Source: Spirochaetales bacterium (GTDB lineage Bacteria > Spirochaetota > Spirochaetia > Sphaerochaetales > Sphaerochaetaceae). Taken from it: a stretch of DNA of 64,000 nucleotides. The notes below the pieces were generated by a model. That model was given only the letters and a program-made list of their open reading frames with translations, searched no databases and was not told where the DNA came from. The position numbers and the translations under genes were made by a program. Location of the stretch: contig JAAYIV010000029.1 of the NCBI GenBank assembly GCA_012523305.1, forward strand, positions 1 to 64,000, given 5' to 3'. Positions 1-9,042 of this stretch are shown one piece after another (positions within the stretch are counted from its first letter, which is position 1; every line of letters begins with the position of its first letter).

Positions 1-2
1 AG

Positions 3-536
3 CTCGGTTCGATCCTCATGATATTCCTTGCAATGGGCAGCGTTGCCGGGGAAAAAGCCGACGGTTCGCTGCAATTCCTGGTGGTCAGACCGATAACATA
101 CCGTTTGATTCTCTGCTCGAAAATGCTTGCAATGGTGTTCATGGCAGGTTCAGGCATCGGTATCGCAGTAATCTTCAGCAGTCTCTATGCTTGTTACCTT
201 TTTCCTGGATTCCCTTTGATCCAATTCATGCAATCGAACCTGTTGCTCATGCTGTATCTTGTGGTGATCGGAGTGATGACCATAAGCGTTTCCGCAATGG
301 TCAAAAAACCCGTTGTTGCCGGTCTCTGCTCATTGGGTTTATGGTTGTTGTTCAGCATGTTCGGATCGCTTGGAGGATCTGGTGAATATTCGTTCACCCG
401 GTTGGGGACAGAGATGATTCGTATCACGGAAGGGTTCTCCATGTCATTGAAACCGTTCGTATCTTCACTCGTGATACTGATCGGAGGTAGCGAGGGATCC
501 CTACAAGTGTTCAAACGCTGGGAGCCCTATCAATAA
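3..536 (+). CDS. ABC-2 type transporter permease, 3' part only
   Basis: The reading frame is open to the left edge of the window, so the N-terminus lies outside it; about 178 codons are visible. The visible part begins in the signature region of ABC-2 permeases (GEKADGSLQFLVVRP, then an arginine-rich turn and ILCSKML), which precedes a hydrophobic segment in exporters that move drugs, lipids or polysaccharides. At least four hydrophobic stretches follow (about residues 40-60, 75-98, 103-120 and 148-162), consistent with the membrane domain of an inner-membrane ABC exporter. The ATPase partner would be expected just upstream, outside the window. The substrate cannot be told from this fragment. 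A short inverted repeat (554-559 with 570-575) lies just after the stop but has no T-tract, so it is at best a weak terminator. Confidence 0.8.
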   Translation, partial: LGSILMIFLAMGSVAGEKADGSLQFLVVRPITYRLILCSKMLAMVFMAGSGIGIAVIFSSLYACYLFPGFPLIQFMQSNLLLMLYLVVIGVMTISVSAMVKKPVVAGLCSLGLWLLFSMFGSLGGSGEYSFTRLGTEMIRITEGFSMSLKPFVSSLVILIGGSEGSLQVFKRWEPYQ

Positions 537-685
537 ATCCTTCATTGAAACGCCGCATGGGTTGACATGCATGCGACGCAGACTTTGTACGGAGAGAGTA
601 TAGGGATAAAAAGGAACACATTGAAGAATCTTGATTGGTGTTCAACTTCATGATCGAGCAAAGCTCGCAAAAAGGAGATTCATTT

Positions 686-1120
686 ATGGAGCACGTGGTA
701 TATCTCGATGCAAAGGCGAAGGAATTGGACAAGCTGAGAAACGGCGAGAAATGCATGATTATCAGGGGCGCAACCGGAAGAAAATTTCCCTATGGACGGG
801 TTTTTGTCAGCGAAACCTTGTGGTTCATCGAAAACAGTGGTGATGGAATGGTCCGTGGCAAAGCTGTTGTGAAGAATGTTCTCAATTCGGATAAATTGGA
901 TGATTCGGAGGCCTTGGGGCTTATTTCGGACTATCAATCAAAACTCTGTCTTGCACCCGACCAGATCAAGCGATGGGGCGGCAAACGATATCTCGTGTTG
1001 ATCGAGGTGGAAAAGTATCTGGAAGTTACGCCCTTTCGAATCGATCGGAGCTCCTTTGGCAATATGGACGACTGGTTGCCCGTCGAAGCAATCGGGGACA
1101 TCGTGAAACCGGTTCATTGA
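686..1120 (+). CDS. small ASCH/PUA-like domain protein (hypothetical)
   Basis: A 144-residue soluble protein. I start it at the ATG at 686, which has an AAGGAG Shine-Dalgarno at 672-677, rather than at the upstream in-frame ATG at 635 with no ribosome site. The chain alternates short beta strands and loops and carries GEKCMIIRGATGRKFPYGRVF near the N-terminus and GKRYLVLIEVEKYLEV towards the C-terminus. That layout recalls ASCH/PUA-like RNA-binding domains, but I cannot assign a family with certainty. It has no signal peptide or membrane segment. It stands alone between the ABC permease and the serine hydrolase on the same strand, with 149 bases before it and 237 after it. Its function is unknown; an RNA-binding or nucleotide-sensing role is only a guess from the fold. 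Confidence 0.6.
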   Translation: MEHVVYLDAKAKELDKLRNGEKCMIIRGATGRKFPYGRVFVSETLWFIENSGDGMVRGKAVVKNVLNSDKLDDSEALGLISDYQSKLCLAPDQIKRWGGKRYLVLIEVEKYLEVTPFRIDRSSFGNMDDWLPVEAIGDIVKPVH

Positions 1121-1357
1121 TGCTCCTAGGGGCGAGTGGTGGAACAATCGGATCCCCAACAACCCTCATCACAATCAGTGGTGTGCGGTTCTATCGGAAC
1201 GGTATCTTTCAAATCAAAAAAACACTTCGGCTGAGAGGTGCGTCAGAGGTTTAGACAAGTCTTTGGCAAGGAGTCGGTAATGTTACCTATTCCCGAAGAA
1301 TTGGAAGTTTTGGATTGAATGGGGTAATTCAGAGATTTTGAACGAGGTATCATCAAA

Positions 1358-2845
1358 ATGGAACAAAAAACAAAATCGAAAGGTCAACGTATGTGGTGGC
1401 TTATCATAATCTTCTTCTTGCTGTTAGGCGTGTTGATCGCATTGCTTTCTGGCAGTTTGCAGGTCAAGCCAAAACTCAGCCCGAAGGTTACGCTTGATCA
1501 ATTCAAGGCACATATGGATGAGATGATACCAAACCTGATGGGGATGCATGAAATTCCGGGTTGCAGCATCGCCCTTGTGGTAGGTTCAGAAATAGCATGG
1601 ACTAAGGCCTATGGATATGCGGATAAGGAGGATCGGAGGATATTGACAACGGATACTCCCATGAGCGTCCAGTCCATCACGAAGTCCTTGACCGCATGGG
1701 CTGTGATGAATCTCGTGGAGCATGATGCTTTCGATTTAGATGCCCCTGTGCTGCAGTATCTGGATGATTGGCAATTCCCCGCGACTGATTATCAGGTGGA
1801 GAAAGTTACGGTACGGAATTTGTTAAACCACGGATCCGGCATGCCGTTGGGCGATTTCACGGATATGTATGCTCCGGGAGAACAGATGCCGACTCTTAAG
1901 GAGAAGCTCTCGAAGGAAGCGGTCTTGACACACGAACCGGGATTGAAATTCTCCTATTCGAATGTCGGCTATCATGTGCTGGAGCTTCTGATAGAACAAG
2001 TCAGCGGGAAGCGTTTTTCAGAGTACATGCTCTCAGAGGTGTTTGTTCCCATGGGTCTGAAAGCGTCATTTTTTGATTTCGGTGATGCCCTGCGACCATA
2101 CCCTCCGACCGGGTATGACCTTAACGGTAATCCGGTCCCAGTTTACCTCTATCCAGAAAAGTCTTCCGGGGGCTTGTTCTCGACAGCCGAGGATATCGCC
2201 CAGTTCGCGGTAGCGGGGATGAAGGAACACCAGGTATTGGGTGACGAACACATTCGGATGATGTATGCACCGGAACGCGATGATATCGGGATGTATGGCA
2301 TGGTATTCGATGCGTATGGGTTCGGTCATTATATTGAGACGCTTCCTAACGGAATGCTATCCGTCTCTCACGGGGGGCAGGGATACGGGATCATGACGCA
2401 CTTTCAGGTGGTGCCCAAAACGGGGGATGCCATCGTTGTGCTCACGAACAGCCAACGAAGTTGGCCTCTTATAGCCTTCATACTCTCCGAATGGGCGCGT
2501 TGGAGGGATTTCCCATCTGTGGGCATGGGTAACATCATCCGGGCTCACATTGCGATGAGCACACTCATAGCCCTCATGGTCTCTGTAAGCATATTGATTG
2601 CAGTACGGCTTATTCTCACTTGGAGTGTGCGAAAACCAATGGGGGTAAGGCTATTCAAGTGTTCCACCGCGATAATGCTCATTGGCATACTTGCATGGAG
2701 TGTCAATCAACCGTATTTGTTTGTTGTTTCGGTGTTTCCTGTTTTATCACCGTGGCTTGGATTGGCAGCGTTGTTGCTTTCTGCCTCACTGTTATTGTCA
2801 GGACTCTTACCTGAAATCAGAAGGATGAGAAAGCAGCAAGCATGA
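1358..2845 (+). CDS. membrane-anchored serine hydrolase, beta-lactamase/PBP4* family
   Basis: A 495-residue protein with an N-terminal membrane anchor (about residues 13-32), a class-C beta-lactamase/D-alanyl-D-alanine peptidase-like domain (about 45-375) and three or four hydrophobic helices at the C-terminus (about 395-485). The catalytic SxxK motif is visible as SITK within MSVQSITKSLT, the YxN motif as YSN in FSYSNVGYHVLE, and the third motif as SHGG in place of KTG. This is the architecture of the broad esterase/peptidase family (AmpH, PBP4*, EstB) with a C-terminal membrane domain. The active domain is predicted outside the cytoplasmic membrane. A cell-wall peptide or ester is the likely substrate; real beta-lactamase activity is not implied. 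No operon partner is evident: the next gene starts about 115 bases downstream. Confidence 0.85.
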   Translation: MEQKTKSKGQRMWWLIIIFFLLLGVLIALLSGSLQVKPKLSPKVTLDQFKAHMDEMIPNLMGMHEIPGCSIALVVGSEIAWTKAYGYADKEDRRILTTDTPMSVQSITKSLTAWAVMNLVEHDAFDLDAPVLQYLDDWQFPATDYQVEKVTVRNLLNHGSGMPLGDFTDMYAPGEQMPTLKEKLSKEAVLTHEPGLKFSYSNVGYHVLELLIEQVSGKRFSEYMLSEVFVPMGLKASFFDFGDALRPYPPTGYDLNGNPVPVYLYPEKSSGGLFSTAEDIAQFAVAGMKEHQVLGDEHIRMMYAPERDDIGMYGMVFDAYGFGHYIETLPNGMLSVSHGGQGYGIMTHFQVVPKTGDAIVVLTNSQRSWPLIAFILSEWARWRDFPSVGMGNIIRAHIAMSTLIALMVSVSILIAVRLILTWSVRKPMGVRLFKCSTAIMLIGILAWSVNQPYLFVVSVFPVLSPWLGLAALLLSASLLLSGLLPEIRRMRKQQA

Positions 2846-2959
2846 AATTCTCAGTTTCGGCTGTCAATCTTCTCGATGTTGTTTAACACACATTGCGGAT
2901 TGTCATGCATAAAAAATACGACTGATTCTGATAAACAGAATCGTATTAGGAGGAATATT

Positions 2960-3436
2960 TTGAGAAAAACGATTAGATTGCATCCAATGGTCTCTTTTTC
3001 GCTACGGTTTATTGTGGTACACGGGCTGACGTATCTTGGTTTCGGCATATTCTTCATGTTGGTCAGTAAATATTTTGAGTATTTTTCACATGATCCGGTG
3101 TTCAGTGAGGTGATGAAGCCATCAGATGCATTATCAGTCCGGATGGCACCTGTTGTGCAGGTCGTCCGTGGTGCATTTCTGGCATTGGCGATTTATCCGT
3201 TCAGGGAAATCATCATCAGACGTGCAACGGGTTGGATCCATTTGTTCGTGTTGCTGTTTGTATTTTCCAGTATCGGATCGGTGATCACAGGACCCGGCTC
3301 GATAGAAGGATTCCTCTATACTCGTTTCCCATTCAACCCTGTAATCGGGTACCCGGAGATCGCTCTTCAGATGTTTGTCTTTTCTTGGTTGTTCTGTCGT
3401 TGGCAAGGTAAAAAAACTGCTGAGATTACTGCCTGA
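2960..3436 (+). CDS. small four-helix membrane protein of unknown function
   Basis: I start this gene at a TTG at 2960 because a perfect AGGAGG lies at 2949-2954, giving a 158-residue protein; an earlier in-frame ATG at 2876 would add 28 polar residues with no ribosome site. The protein has four hydrophobic helices (about residues 10-32, 58-80, 88-108 and 125-148) and a short basic C-terminus ending in CRWQGKKTAEITA. I do not recognise a family with a defined activity. A hairpin (GATTCTG 2924-2930, loop ATAAA, CAGAATC 2936-2942) sits directly in front of the Shine-Dalgarno and could influence translation. The gene is on the same strand as the serine hydrolase upstream and may be co-transcribed with it. 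Confidence 0.6.
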   Translation: MRKTIRLHPMVSFSLRFIVVHGLTYLGFGIFFMLVSKYFEYFSHDPVFSEVMKPSDALSVRMAPVVQVVRGAFLALAIYPFREIIIRRATGWIHLFVLLFVFSSIGSVITGPGSIEGFLYTRFPFNPVIGYPEIALQMFVFSWLFCRWQGKKTAEITA

Positions 3437-4127
3437 AAGCTAAGTAATTTGGTATCGAGAGAAAGAGATAGGGTACTACTGTTGAATTGGTTGAAGTAAT
3501 AACGGTATTAAAGCTAACAAACAACACATGAAGTGTGTCTCAAAGACATCAGAGGTCAATTATGTGAGTGTTTTATTATTTGAAATCCACCAATGCAACG
3601 CTTCAAAGCCTTCCCGAACAAATCTTCAGTGTAAGCCTCGGGAGCTTTTTATAAACCATACCAAAGATTTGGAATTATTCTTTTAGGAGCCACGAAAATT
3701 TACAAATGTTGTTCACTTCGTCTGATAAGTTTCTTCTACTTCCAAACACCACAGGACCTGCCAAACGAATGTTCATTGGAATACTACCCGTACGAATTGT
3801 TGTCAAACATGCTCATGAGTGAATCTGTTTGAAGTTTTCTACTATGTTATAACTTTATGGAGATGCAAGGGATGTTAGCGGCTCTCGTGTAAAAAGACTG
3901 CAAATGTGTTCTCTTCGCTTGCCGGTTCACCAGATATCAAAGATACACTCCTGATAGTGTAATAATTTTTTGGGAGGCAAAAGATATTCTCTATACAGTA
4001 GGGATCCAAAGTGGCTCAACTGTGTTTCAATACTTGGTCCGGGTAGCTTCCGAGCGTCAAAATACTCAGTGTGATTCTGACGGAATTTACCACGGATTCG
4101 AAAAATGGAACATCATTTCACTATGGA
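3437..4127. other. 0.7-kb stretch without a recognisable gene
   Basis: No reading frame longer than 60 codons with a plausible start is present on either strand between the small membrane protein and the kdgK promoter. Stop codons are frequent in all frames and I saw no fragment recalling a known protein, tRNA or structured RNA. The only structure noted is the weak hairpin with a T-tract at 3611-3650. This could be decayed coding sequence or an unrecognised RNA locus; nothing visible decides between them. Confidence 0.5.
3611..3650 (+). terminator. possible rho-independent terminator
   Basis: TTCCCGA (3611-3617) can pair with TCGGGAG (3638-3644), one pair being a wobble, with a 20-base loop; a run of five T follows at 3646-3650. 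It lies 175 bases after the nearest plus-strand gene. The stem is short and the loop long, so confidence is low. Confidence 0.3.
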
Positions 4128-4155
4128 TTGACCTTTCATATCCTTATGATATAAT
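4128..4155 (+). promoter_or_regulatory. sigma70-type promoter of kdgK
   Basis: TTGACC at 4128-4133 and a perfect TATAAT at 4150-4155 are separated by 16 bases. Transcription would start near 4162, leaving a leader of about 26 bases that includes the GGAAGG ribosome site at 4175-4180 before the ATG at 4188. Confidence 0.7.
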
Positions 4156-4187
4156 CAGACGGACTAGAACATAAGGAAGGAACGTAT

Positions 4188-5216
4188 ATGGATAAAATAG
4201 TTACATTTGGTGAAATCATGCTTCGTTTGAAGTCATTCGAACACGAACGATTCTTTCAAAGACCTGCACTTGAAGCGACCTTCGGTGGTGGCGAAGCCAA
4301 TGTAGCGGTATCATTGAGCATATTAGGTGAGCAGACTCGTTTCGTTACCGCATTACCTGATAATGCGATTGCTGACGGGGCGATTTCAGAATTACGTAAA
4401 CACGGTGTCGATACGTCTGCTATCGTAAAGACCAAAGATGGCAGGGTAGGAATATATTTTCTGGAGACCGGAGCCAATCAACGAGCTTCAAAAGTCGTAT
4501 ATGACCGAAACATGTCATCGATCAGTCTGGCAAAACCATCCGATTTCGATTGGGCCCAGGTATTCGAAGGGGCGAAATGGTTCCATGTTACCGGTATCAC
4601 CCCGGCTCTCTCACAAACCGCCGCAGACTGCGCGATAGCAGCTGTAAAGAAAGCAAAAGAGATGTCGCTTACTGTTTCCATGGACTTAAATTATCGGAAG
4701 AAGCTTTGGAATTATGGGAAAAAAGCTCCGGAAGTGATGCGAGCCTTGGTGCAGTATGCCGATGTCATAGTCGCCAATGAAGAAGACATCCAAAAATGTC
4801 TCGGAATTGAGGCTGATGTCGATGTTACCAAAGGAGAGCTTTCCGATGTCGTATACCGACAATTGGCTGAGAAGGTAAAATCGATGTTCCCCAACATCCA
4901 GCATGTGGCCATTACATTGCGTGAAAGTATCAGTGCCGATCGCAACGGATGGAGGGCTGTACTTCATGGTGTGAACGGATTCTATGAATCACAGCGTTAT
5001 GCTATCGATGATATTATTGACCGTGTCGGCGGCGGTGATTCATTCTCTGCCGGATTGATTTATGGCTTAAGGCATCTGAATGAGAAACAAGCATTGGATT
5101 TTGCTGTCGCGGCGTCTTGCCTTAAGCATAGTGTCCCGGGAGATTTCAATCTCACTACCAAAGCTGAAATTGAAACGCTTCTCAAGGGTGATGCCTCTGG
5201 AAGGGTCCAACGGTAA
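4188..5216 (+). CDS. kdgK: 2-keto-3-deoxygluconate kinase, PfkB family
   Basis: A 342-residue sugar kinase of the PfkB/ribokinase family, predicted to phosphorylate 2-keto-3-deoxygluconate to KDPG with ATP in the cytoplasm. The N-terminal family signature GGGEANVAVSLSILG lies at about residues 33-47, and the C-terminal signature with the catalytic aspartate is GGGDSFSAG (Asp near residue 283). Length and both motifs fit KdgK-type kinases. The assignment to KDG rather than another sugar acid rests mainly on context: it converges, with a 7-base gap, on an IclR regulator belonging to an operon with uxaC and uxaA, whose product is KDG. The gene has its own strong promoter and ribosome site. KDPG aldolase, the next enzyme, is not in this window. 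Confidence 0.88.
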   Translation: MDKIVTFGEIMLRLKSFEHERFFQRPALEATFGGGEANVAVSLSILGEQTRFVTALPDNAIADGAISELRKHGVDTSAIVKTKDGRVGIYFLETGANQRASKVVYDRNMSSISLAKPSDFDWAQVFEGAKWFHVTGITPALSQTAADCAIAAVKKAKEMSLTVSMDLNYRKKLWNYGKKAPEVMRALVQYADVIVANEEDIQKCLGIEADVDVTKGELSDVVYRQLAEKVKSMFPNIQHVAITLRESISADRNGWRAVLHGVNGFYESQRYAIDDIIDRVGGGDSFSAGLIYGLRHLNEKQALDFAVAASCLKHSVPGDFNLTTKAEIETLLKGDASGRVQR

Positions 5217-5223
5217 ATCGCAG

Positions 5224-6015
5224 CTAATGTAGATGCCCCAGACGTGCCGATATTCCATCACCGGCTTGTTTCAAGTGAATGAGGTAGTGTTCCTTTTCTT
5301 TTTCATCAAACCGGAAAACTGGCCATGAGACGGATAATCCTGCAACGGTGTTCCCCTCATGGTCTTTGACCGGTACTGCGATACAGCGAATTCCTTTTTC
5401 ATGTTCTTCCCGGTCCTCGGCAAATCCCGACTCAATGATGGCATCCAATTCTGTCTCAAGAGAAACACGTTCGCTGATAGTACTGGATGTAAATCTCACC
5501 AATTGCATGCAATCCAACATTGCCTTGCGTCGTGTTTGTGGCAAACCGGCGAGTAGGACTTTGCCGATTGCCGTGCAATACAGTGGGATACGTTTGCCTA
5601 CCCTCGAATACATTCTGATAGTGTAAAGCGATTCAATCTTGATAATGTACATGGCATATTGCTCATCCAAGATTCCCATATGGACGGTTTCTCCGAGAGT
5701 ATCTCTCAATTGTTCAGCGACAGGCTCTGCAATCTTTGATAGTTCCATGTGAGCCAAACCCCGAGACCCTACGCTGAACATCTTCAACGTCAATGAATAT
5801 TGATCATTGAGATCTTTATACACATACCCGAGCTCGACCAGAGTTGAAAGAAATCGGTGAAGCGTTGGCTTGGGCAATTCTGTCTCTACCGCCAGACGTT
5901 CAAGATTGATTTGCTTGTGCCGAGCAAGTTGTTCCAAAATACCAAACGTTCTGGTAACAGAACTCAACTGTTTTGCCGAGCTCTTGCTCTGTGCGAGTCC
6001 GTTTTGCAATGCCAT
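5224..6015 (-). CDS. IclR-family transcriptional regulator (KdgR-like)
   Basis: A 263-residue regulator. The N-terminal winged helix-turn-helix (about residues 18-80, with ERLAVETELPKPTLHRFLSTL as the recognition region) is followed by the IclR effector-binding domain (about 90-260, including the family-typical YCTAIGKVLLAGLP and DREEHEKGIRCIAVPV). Such proteins usually repress sugar-acid genes until a pathway intermediate such as KDG binds. It is the last gene of the minus-strand operon after uxaC (21-base gap), and it converges on kdgK. Control of the hexuronate genes on both sides is therefore the likely role; its operator was not identified. An AAGGA-type ribosome site precedes the ATG. 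Confidence 0.88.
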   Translation of the reverse strand: MALQNGLAQSKSSAKQLSSVTRTFGILEQLARHKQINLERLAVETELPKPTLHRFLSTLVELGYVYKDLNDQYSLTLKMFSVGSRGLAHMELSKIAEPVAEQLRDTLGETVHMGILDEQYAMYIIKIESLYTIRMYSRVGKRIPLYCTAIGKVLLAGLPQTRRKAMLDCMQLVRFTSSTISERVSLETELDAIIESGFAEDREEHEKGIRCIAVPVKDHEGNTVAGLSVSWPVFRFDEKEKEHYLIHLKQAGDGISARLGHLH

Positions 6016-6036
6016 GTATCGATCCTTCGTTGTTTT

Positions 6037-7446
6037 TTAGCCAAAGTAAGCTTGCGCGTTCCTGTAAGAGATATCTTTTACTACCGATCCAAGCAAATCG
6101 ATATCTGCAGGAACCTCTCCGTGTTCAGCCCACTTACCAAACAAATTACACAAGATCCGCCTGAAATATTCATGGCGCGGATAGGATAAGAAACTTCTGG
6201 AATCCGTAAGCATCCCGACAAATCTTGGTAATGAACCTAAATTACCCAAGGTTCTCATTTGTTCTTCCATTCCATCTTTATGATCGCAAAACCACCACCC
6301 TGAACCGAGTTGCATCTTACCTGGAATACCGCCGCCTTGATAACTGCCCATATGAGTGGCTAGCACATAGTAATCATTCGGATTGAGTGAATAGAGGATA
6401 GTCTTTGGCATACTGTGTTGCTTTTCCAATGCACCCAAAAAGAATGCCAAACGATCTGATAACGCTGCGTCATGAGTCGCATCGAACCCTGTATCGGGGC
6501 CGATTTGATCGAACATCGGGGGATTCAAATTACGAATCGAATTAAGATGAAGTTGCATCACGATGCCTTTTTGAGCATATAACTCACCTAAAGCAAGCAT
6601 GACTTTTGTTTGATAGGCATCTGTTTCGAGCGTAGTAAGTGGTTTTCCTTCAAGAGCTTTCGCAAATATCTCGTCAATTTCCTTATCAGAGGCAACTGTG
6701 TACGGTACCATAGGTACCCCATGATCGCTGGCTTTGCACCCGTTTGAGATGAAGTACTGCAAGCGTTTCGCCAATGCCTCAATGACATCGTTGACATTCT
6801 TGATCGTGATGGCAGCAGCACTTCCCAGTGATTTGATATATTCTGGAAATGTCTTGGCCTGGATCATCAAAGCCTTGTCGGGCCTATACGAAGGAAGCAC
6901 CTTCGTTTCGATCGTGCCGATAACCGCGGATCCTTGTGCGATTTGTTTGTGATATGCCAAATCATCTATCGGATCGTCAGTAGTCCCTACCGCCGCAACC
7001 TTGAAACGTGAAAAAATCGAGGGGATGGACATGCTGTCGCTAGCGAGAATCTCATTAGCCTGTTCCCAGATGGAAAAAGCTGATGAAGTATTCAGAACTT
7101 CATGGATACCAAAGTAGCGTTGAAGTTCCAGATGCGACCAATGATACAAAGGATTGCCCAATAGCTGAGGGATTGTTTGTGCCCAAGCCATGAACTTATC
7201 GAAAGGCGAGGCGTTTCCGGTGATCAACTTTTCGTCAATGCCGACGGTCCGCATCGCTCTCCATTTGTAATGGTCTCCTCCCAACCAAATTTCTGTTAGG
7301 TTTGAAAATCGCTTATCTTGCGCAATCTGTGAAGGACTCAAATGACAGTGATAGTCAAATATTGGTTCCTCCTTCGCATAATCATGATACAGCTTGACAG
7401 CAGTCGGATTTTGCAGCAAGAAATTCTCATCCATAAATGTTCTCAT
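6037..7446 (-). CDS. uxaC: uronate isomerase
   Basis: A 469-residue enzyme of the amidohydrolase superfamily, very close to the usual UxaC length. It converts D-glucuronate to D-fructuronate and D-galacturonate to D-tagaturonate, the first step of hexuronate breakdown. The metal-binding HCH motif is at residues 33-35 in DYHCHLSP; further family blocks are GGDHYKWRAMR, the VGTTDDP segment and MQLHLNSIRN. The start ATG overlaps the stop of uxaA by four bases (ATGA), showing translational coupling. The IclR regulator follows. It belongs to the same transcript as uxaA and the Gfo/Idh/MocA oxidoreductase upstream. Confidence 0.95.
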   Translation of the reverse strand: MRTFMDENFLLQNPTAVKLYHDYAKEEPIFDYHCHLSPSQIAQDKRFSNLTEIWLGGDHYKWRAMRTVGIDEKLITGNASPFDKFMAWAQTIPQLLGNPLYHWSHLELQRYFGIHEVLNTSSAFSIWEQANEILASDSMSIPSIFSRFKVAAVGTTDDPIDDLAYHKQIAQGSAVIGTIETKVLPSYRPDKALMIQAKTFPEYIKSLGSAAAITIKNVNDVIEALAKRLQYFISNGCKASDHGVPMVPYTVASDKEIDEIFAKALEGKPLTTLETDAYQTKVMLALGELYAQKGIVMQLHLNSIRNLNPPMFDQIGPDTGFDATHDAALSDRLAFFLGALEKQHSMPKTILYSLNPNDYYVLATHMGSYQGGGIPGKMQLGSGWWFCDHKDGMEEQMRTLGNLGSLPRFVGMLTDSRSFLSYPRHEYFRRILCNLFGKWAEHGEVPADIDLLGSVVKDISYRNAQAYFG

Positions 7447-8972
7447 AATGTTACTCCATCTTTCAAAATTGCTATGTGTTCGAAACCGTTGTGTTCATTA
7501 TTCGTCAAAATGCGTTTTGAAGCTACATCTTTTATCATTTCGATCAGATCCTGTAAGACAGGCTGCGGACCTTCATTCAGCACGGTTCCTGCGTCAAAGT
7601 CTATCCAGTTGGGTTTTTTATCAGCGAGTTGGCTGTTGCTTGAAATCTTGATACAAGGAATCACGGTGCCCAACGGAGTTCCCCGTCCGGTTGTAAAGAG
7701 AACCAGATGTGCATGGCTCGCTGCCATTGCGGTGATGGATATCATGTCGTTTCCTGGACCTTCTAGGATCCCGAGCCCTTTTTTCGTGACACATTTACCG
7801 TAATCGATAATATCAATGATCGTACTGGTTCCTCCCTTACGGATACACCCCAACGATTTTTCTTCAAGTGTCGTGATTCCGCCTTCCTTGTTGCCCGGAG
7901 AAGGGTTTTCATGAATCGGTTGCCCATGAGAAATAAAATGTCGCTTTTGTTTGTTGATCACGGCTTTTAGACGACGGTATACTTCTACATTTGCACATCG
8001 ATCAAACAGTATGGTTTCCGTGCCGAACATTTCCGGAATTTCTGAAAGTATCGCACTGCCTCCATGTGCAACAAGCCAATCGCTGAACAAGCCGACCAAT
8101 ACATTGGCAGTGATTCCTGAAAATCCATCGGAGCCTCCGCATTTAGTTGCTACGACAAGTTGGCCGATATCAATCGATTCGCGTTCGCATGTTTGGGCAT
8201 GTGCGGCCAGTTGAGCGAGAAGGATTCTCCCTTCGGTCAATTCATCTTCAACCGATTGACAGTTCAAGGTTTTCATATGATCGAAAACCGAAGGATCGAT
8301 CCGGGATACAAAGGATTCCAACGAATTGTTTTCACATCCGAGCCCTATTACCAAAACTCCGGCGGCATTGGGATGACTAGCCAATGAAGCGAGCAATCGG
8401 ACGGTTGCTTCATGATCATCACCCAGCTGTGAACAACCATGGACATGGGAGAGTGCTTTACACGAATCAATGCCCTCAAACCTACCATCGCGCACCATCT
8501 CGTTACCCCAATCGGCCAAAGACGATGCTACATGAGCAATACATCCAACAGTTGGAATAATCCAAATATCGTTACGAATTCCCACAGATCCGTTATTCCG
8601 CCGATACCCTTGAAAAGTTTGGGATTCGGATGACCTCAGGTGTGAACTGCGCGGGCTATGATAGTAGTAGGATTGATCTTCTAAGTTACTTGTAAGGTTG
8701 TGAGTGTGTACCAATTCACCTCTTTGAATCGTTTTGACGGCAATACCGATTGAGTGCCCGTATTTAATGACGGTTTCACCTTCCTGTATATCTTTCAAGG
8801 CAAATTTATGTCCTGGAAGAATCGTATCGAGTAGCGTTACAGAACCTTGTGGAACTTCAATCCGGTACGATGGATCCAGTTGGCGTAGTGCAACGGCTAC
8901 CGAATCATCCGGATCGATTATCAAAACATCCGGATGGCAAAGGAACGCCGTTGGATCATCATGACAGCTCAC
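7443..8972 (-). CDS. uxaA: altronate dehydratase
   Basis: A 509-residue enzyme of the altronate/galactarate dehydratase family (E. coli UxaA is 495 residues). It dehydrates D-altronate to 2-keto-3-deoxygluconate using iron. The N-terminal SAF domain (about residues 15-100) is followed by a linker and the large catalytic domain, with GYRRNNGSVGIRNDIWIIPT at its beginning, CSQLGDDH, GLGCENN and ATKCGGSDGFSGITAN supplying the conserved Cys/His region. The start is a GTG at 8972 with an AGGAG Shine-Dalgarno. A strong hairpin (8989-9027) separates it from the oxidoreductase gene. Because the next gene is the non-discriminating uxaC, galacturonate appears to be at least one substrate of the route; no mannonate dehydratase is seen here. 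Confidence 0.93.
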   Translation of the reverse strand: MSCHDDPTAFLCHPDVLIIDPDDSVAVALRQLDPSYRIEVPQGSVTLLDTILPGHKFALKDIQEGETVIKYGHSIGIAVKTIQRGELVHTHNLTSNLEDQSYYYHSPRSSHLRSSESQTFQGYRRNNGSVGIRNDIWIIPTVGCIAHVASSLADWGNEMVRDGRFEGIDSCKALSHVHGCSQLGDDHEATVRLLASLASHPNAAGVLVIGLGCENNSLESFVSRIDPSVFDHMKTLNCQSVEDELTEGRILLAQLAAHAQTCERESIDIGQLVVATKCGGSDGFSGITANVLVGLFSDWLVAHGGSAILSEIPEMFGTETILFDRCANVEVYRRLKAVINKQKRHFISHGQPIHENPSPGNKEGGITTLEEKSLGCIRKGGTSTIIDIIDYGKCVTKKGLGILEGPGNDMISITAMAASHAHLVLFTTGRGTPLGTVIPCIKISSNSQLADKKPNWIDFDAGTVLNEGPQPVLQDLIEMIKDVASKRILTNNEHNGFEHIAILKDGVTL

Positions 8973-8988
8973 TGTTTGCTCCTAGACA

Positions 8989-9027
8989 GGCAGCACCTGT
9001 AAATAAAAGTGACATGCAGGCGCTGCC
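8989..9027 (-). promoter_or_regulatory. intercistronic hairpin between the oxidoreductase gene and uxaA
   Basis: Positions 8989-8999 and 9017-9027 form an 11-base inverted repeat with one mismatch position (G-U capable in one strand) and a 17-base loop. No T-tract follows on the minus strand; instead the uxaA ribosome site comes next. This suits an mRNA processing or 3' stabilising structure that gives unequal expression within the operon rather than a terminator. Confidence 0.5.
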
Positions 9028-9042
9028 AATTCTTCGTTAATA

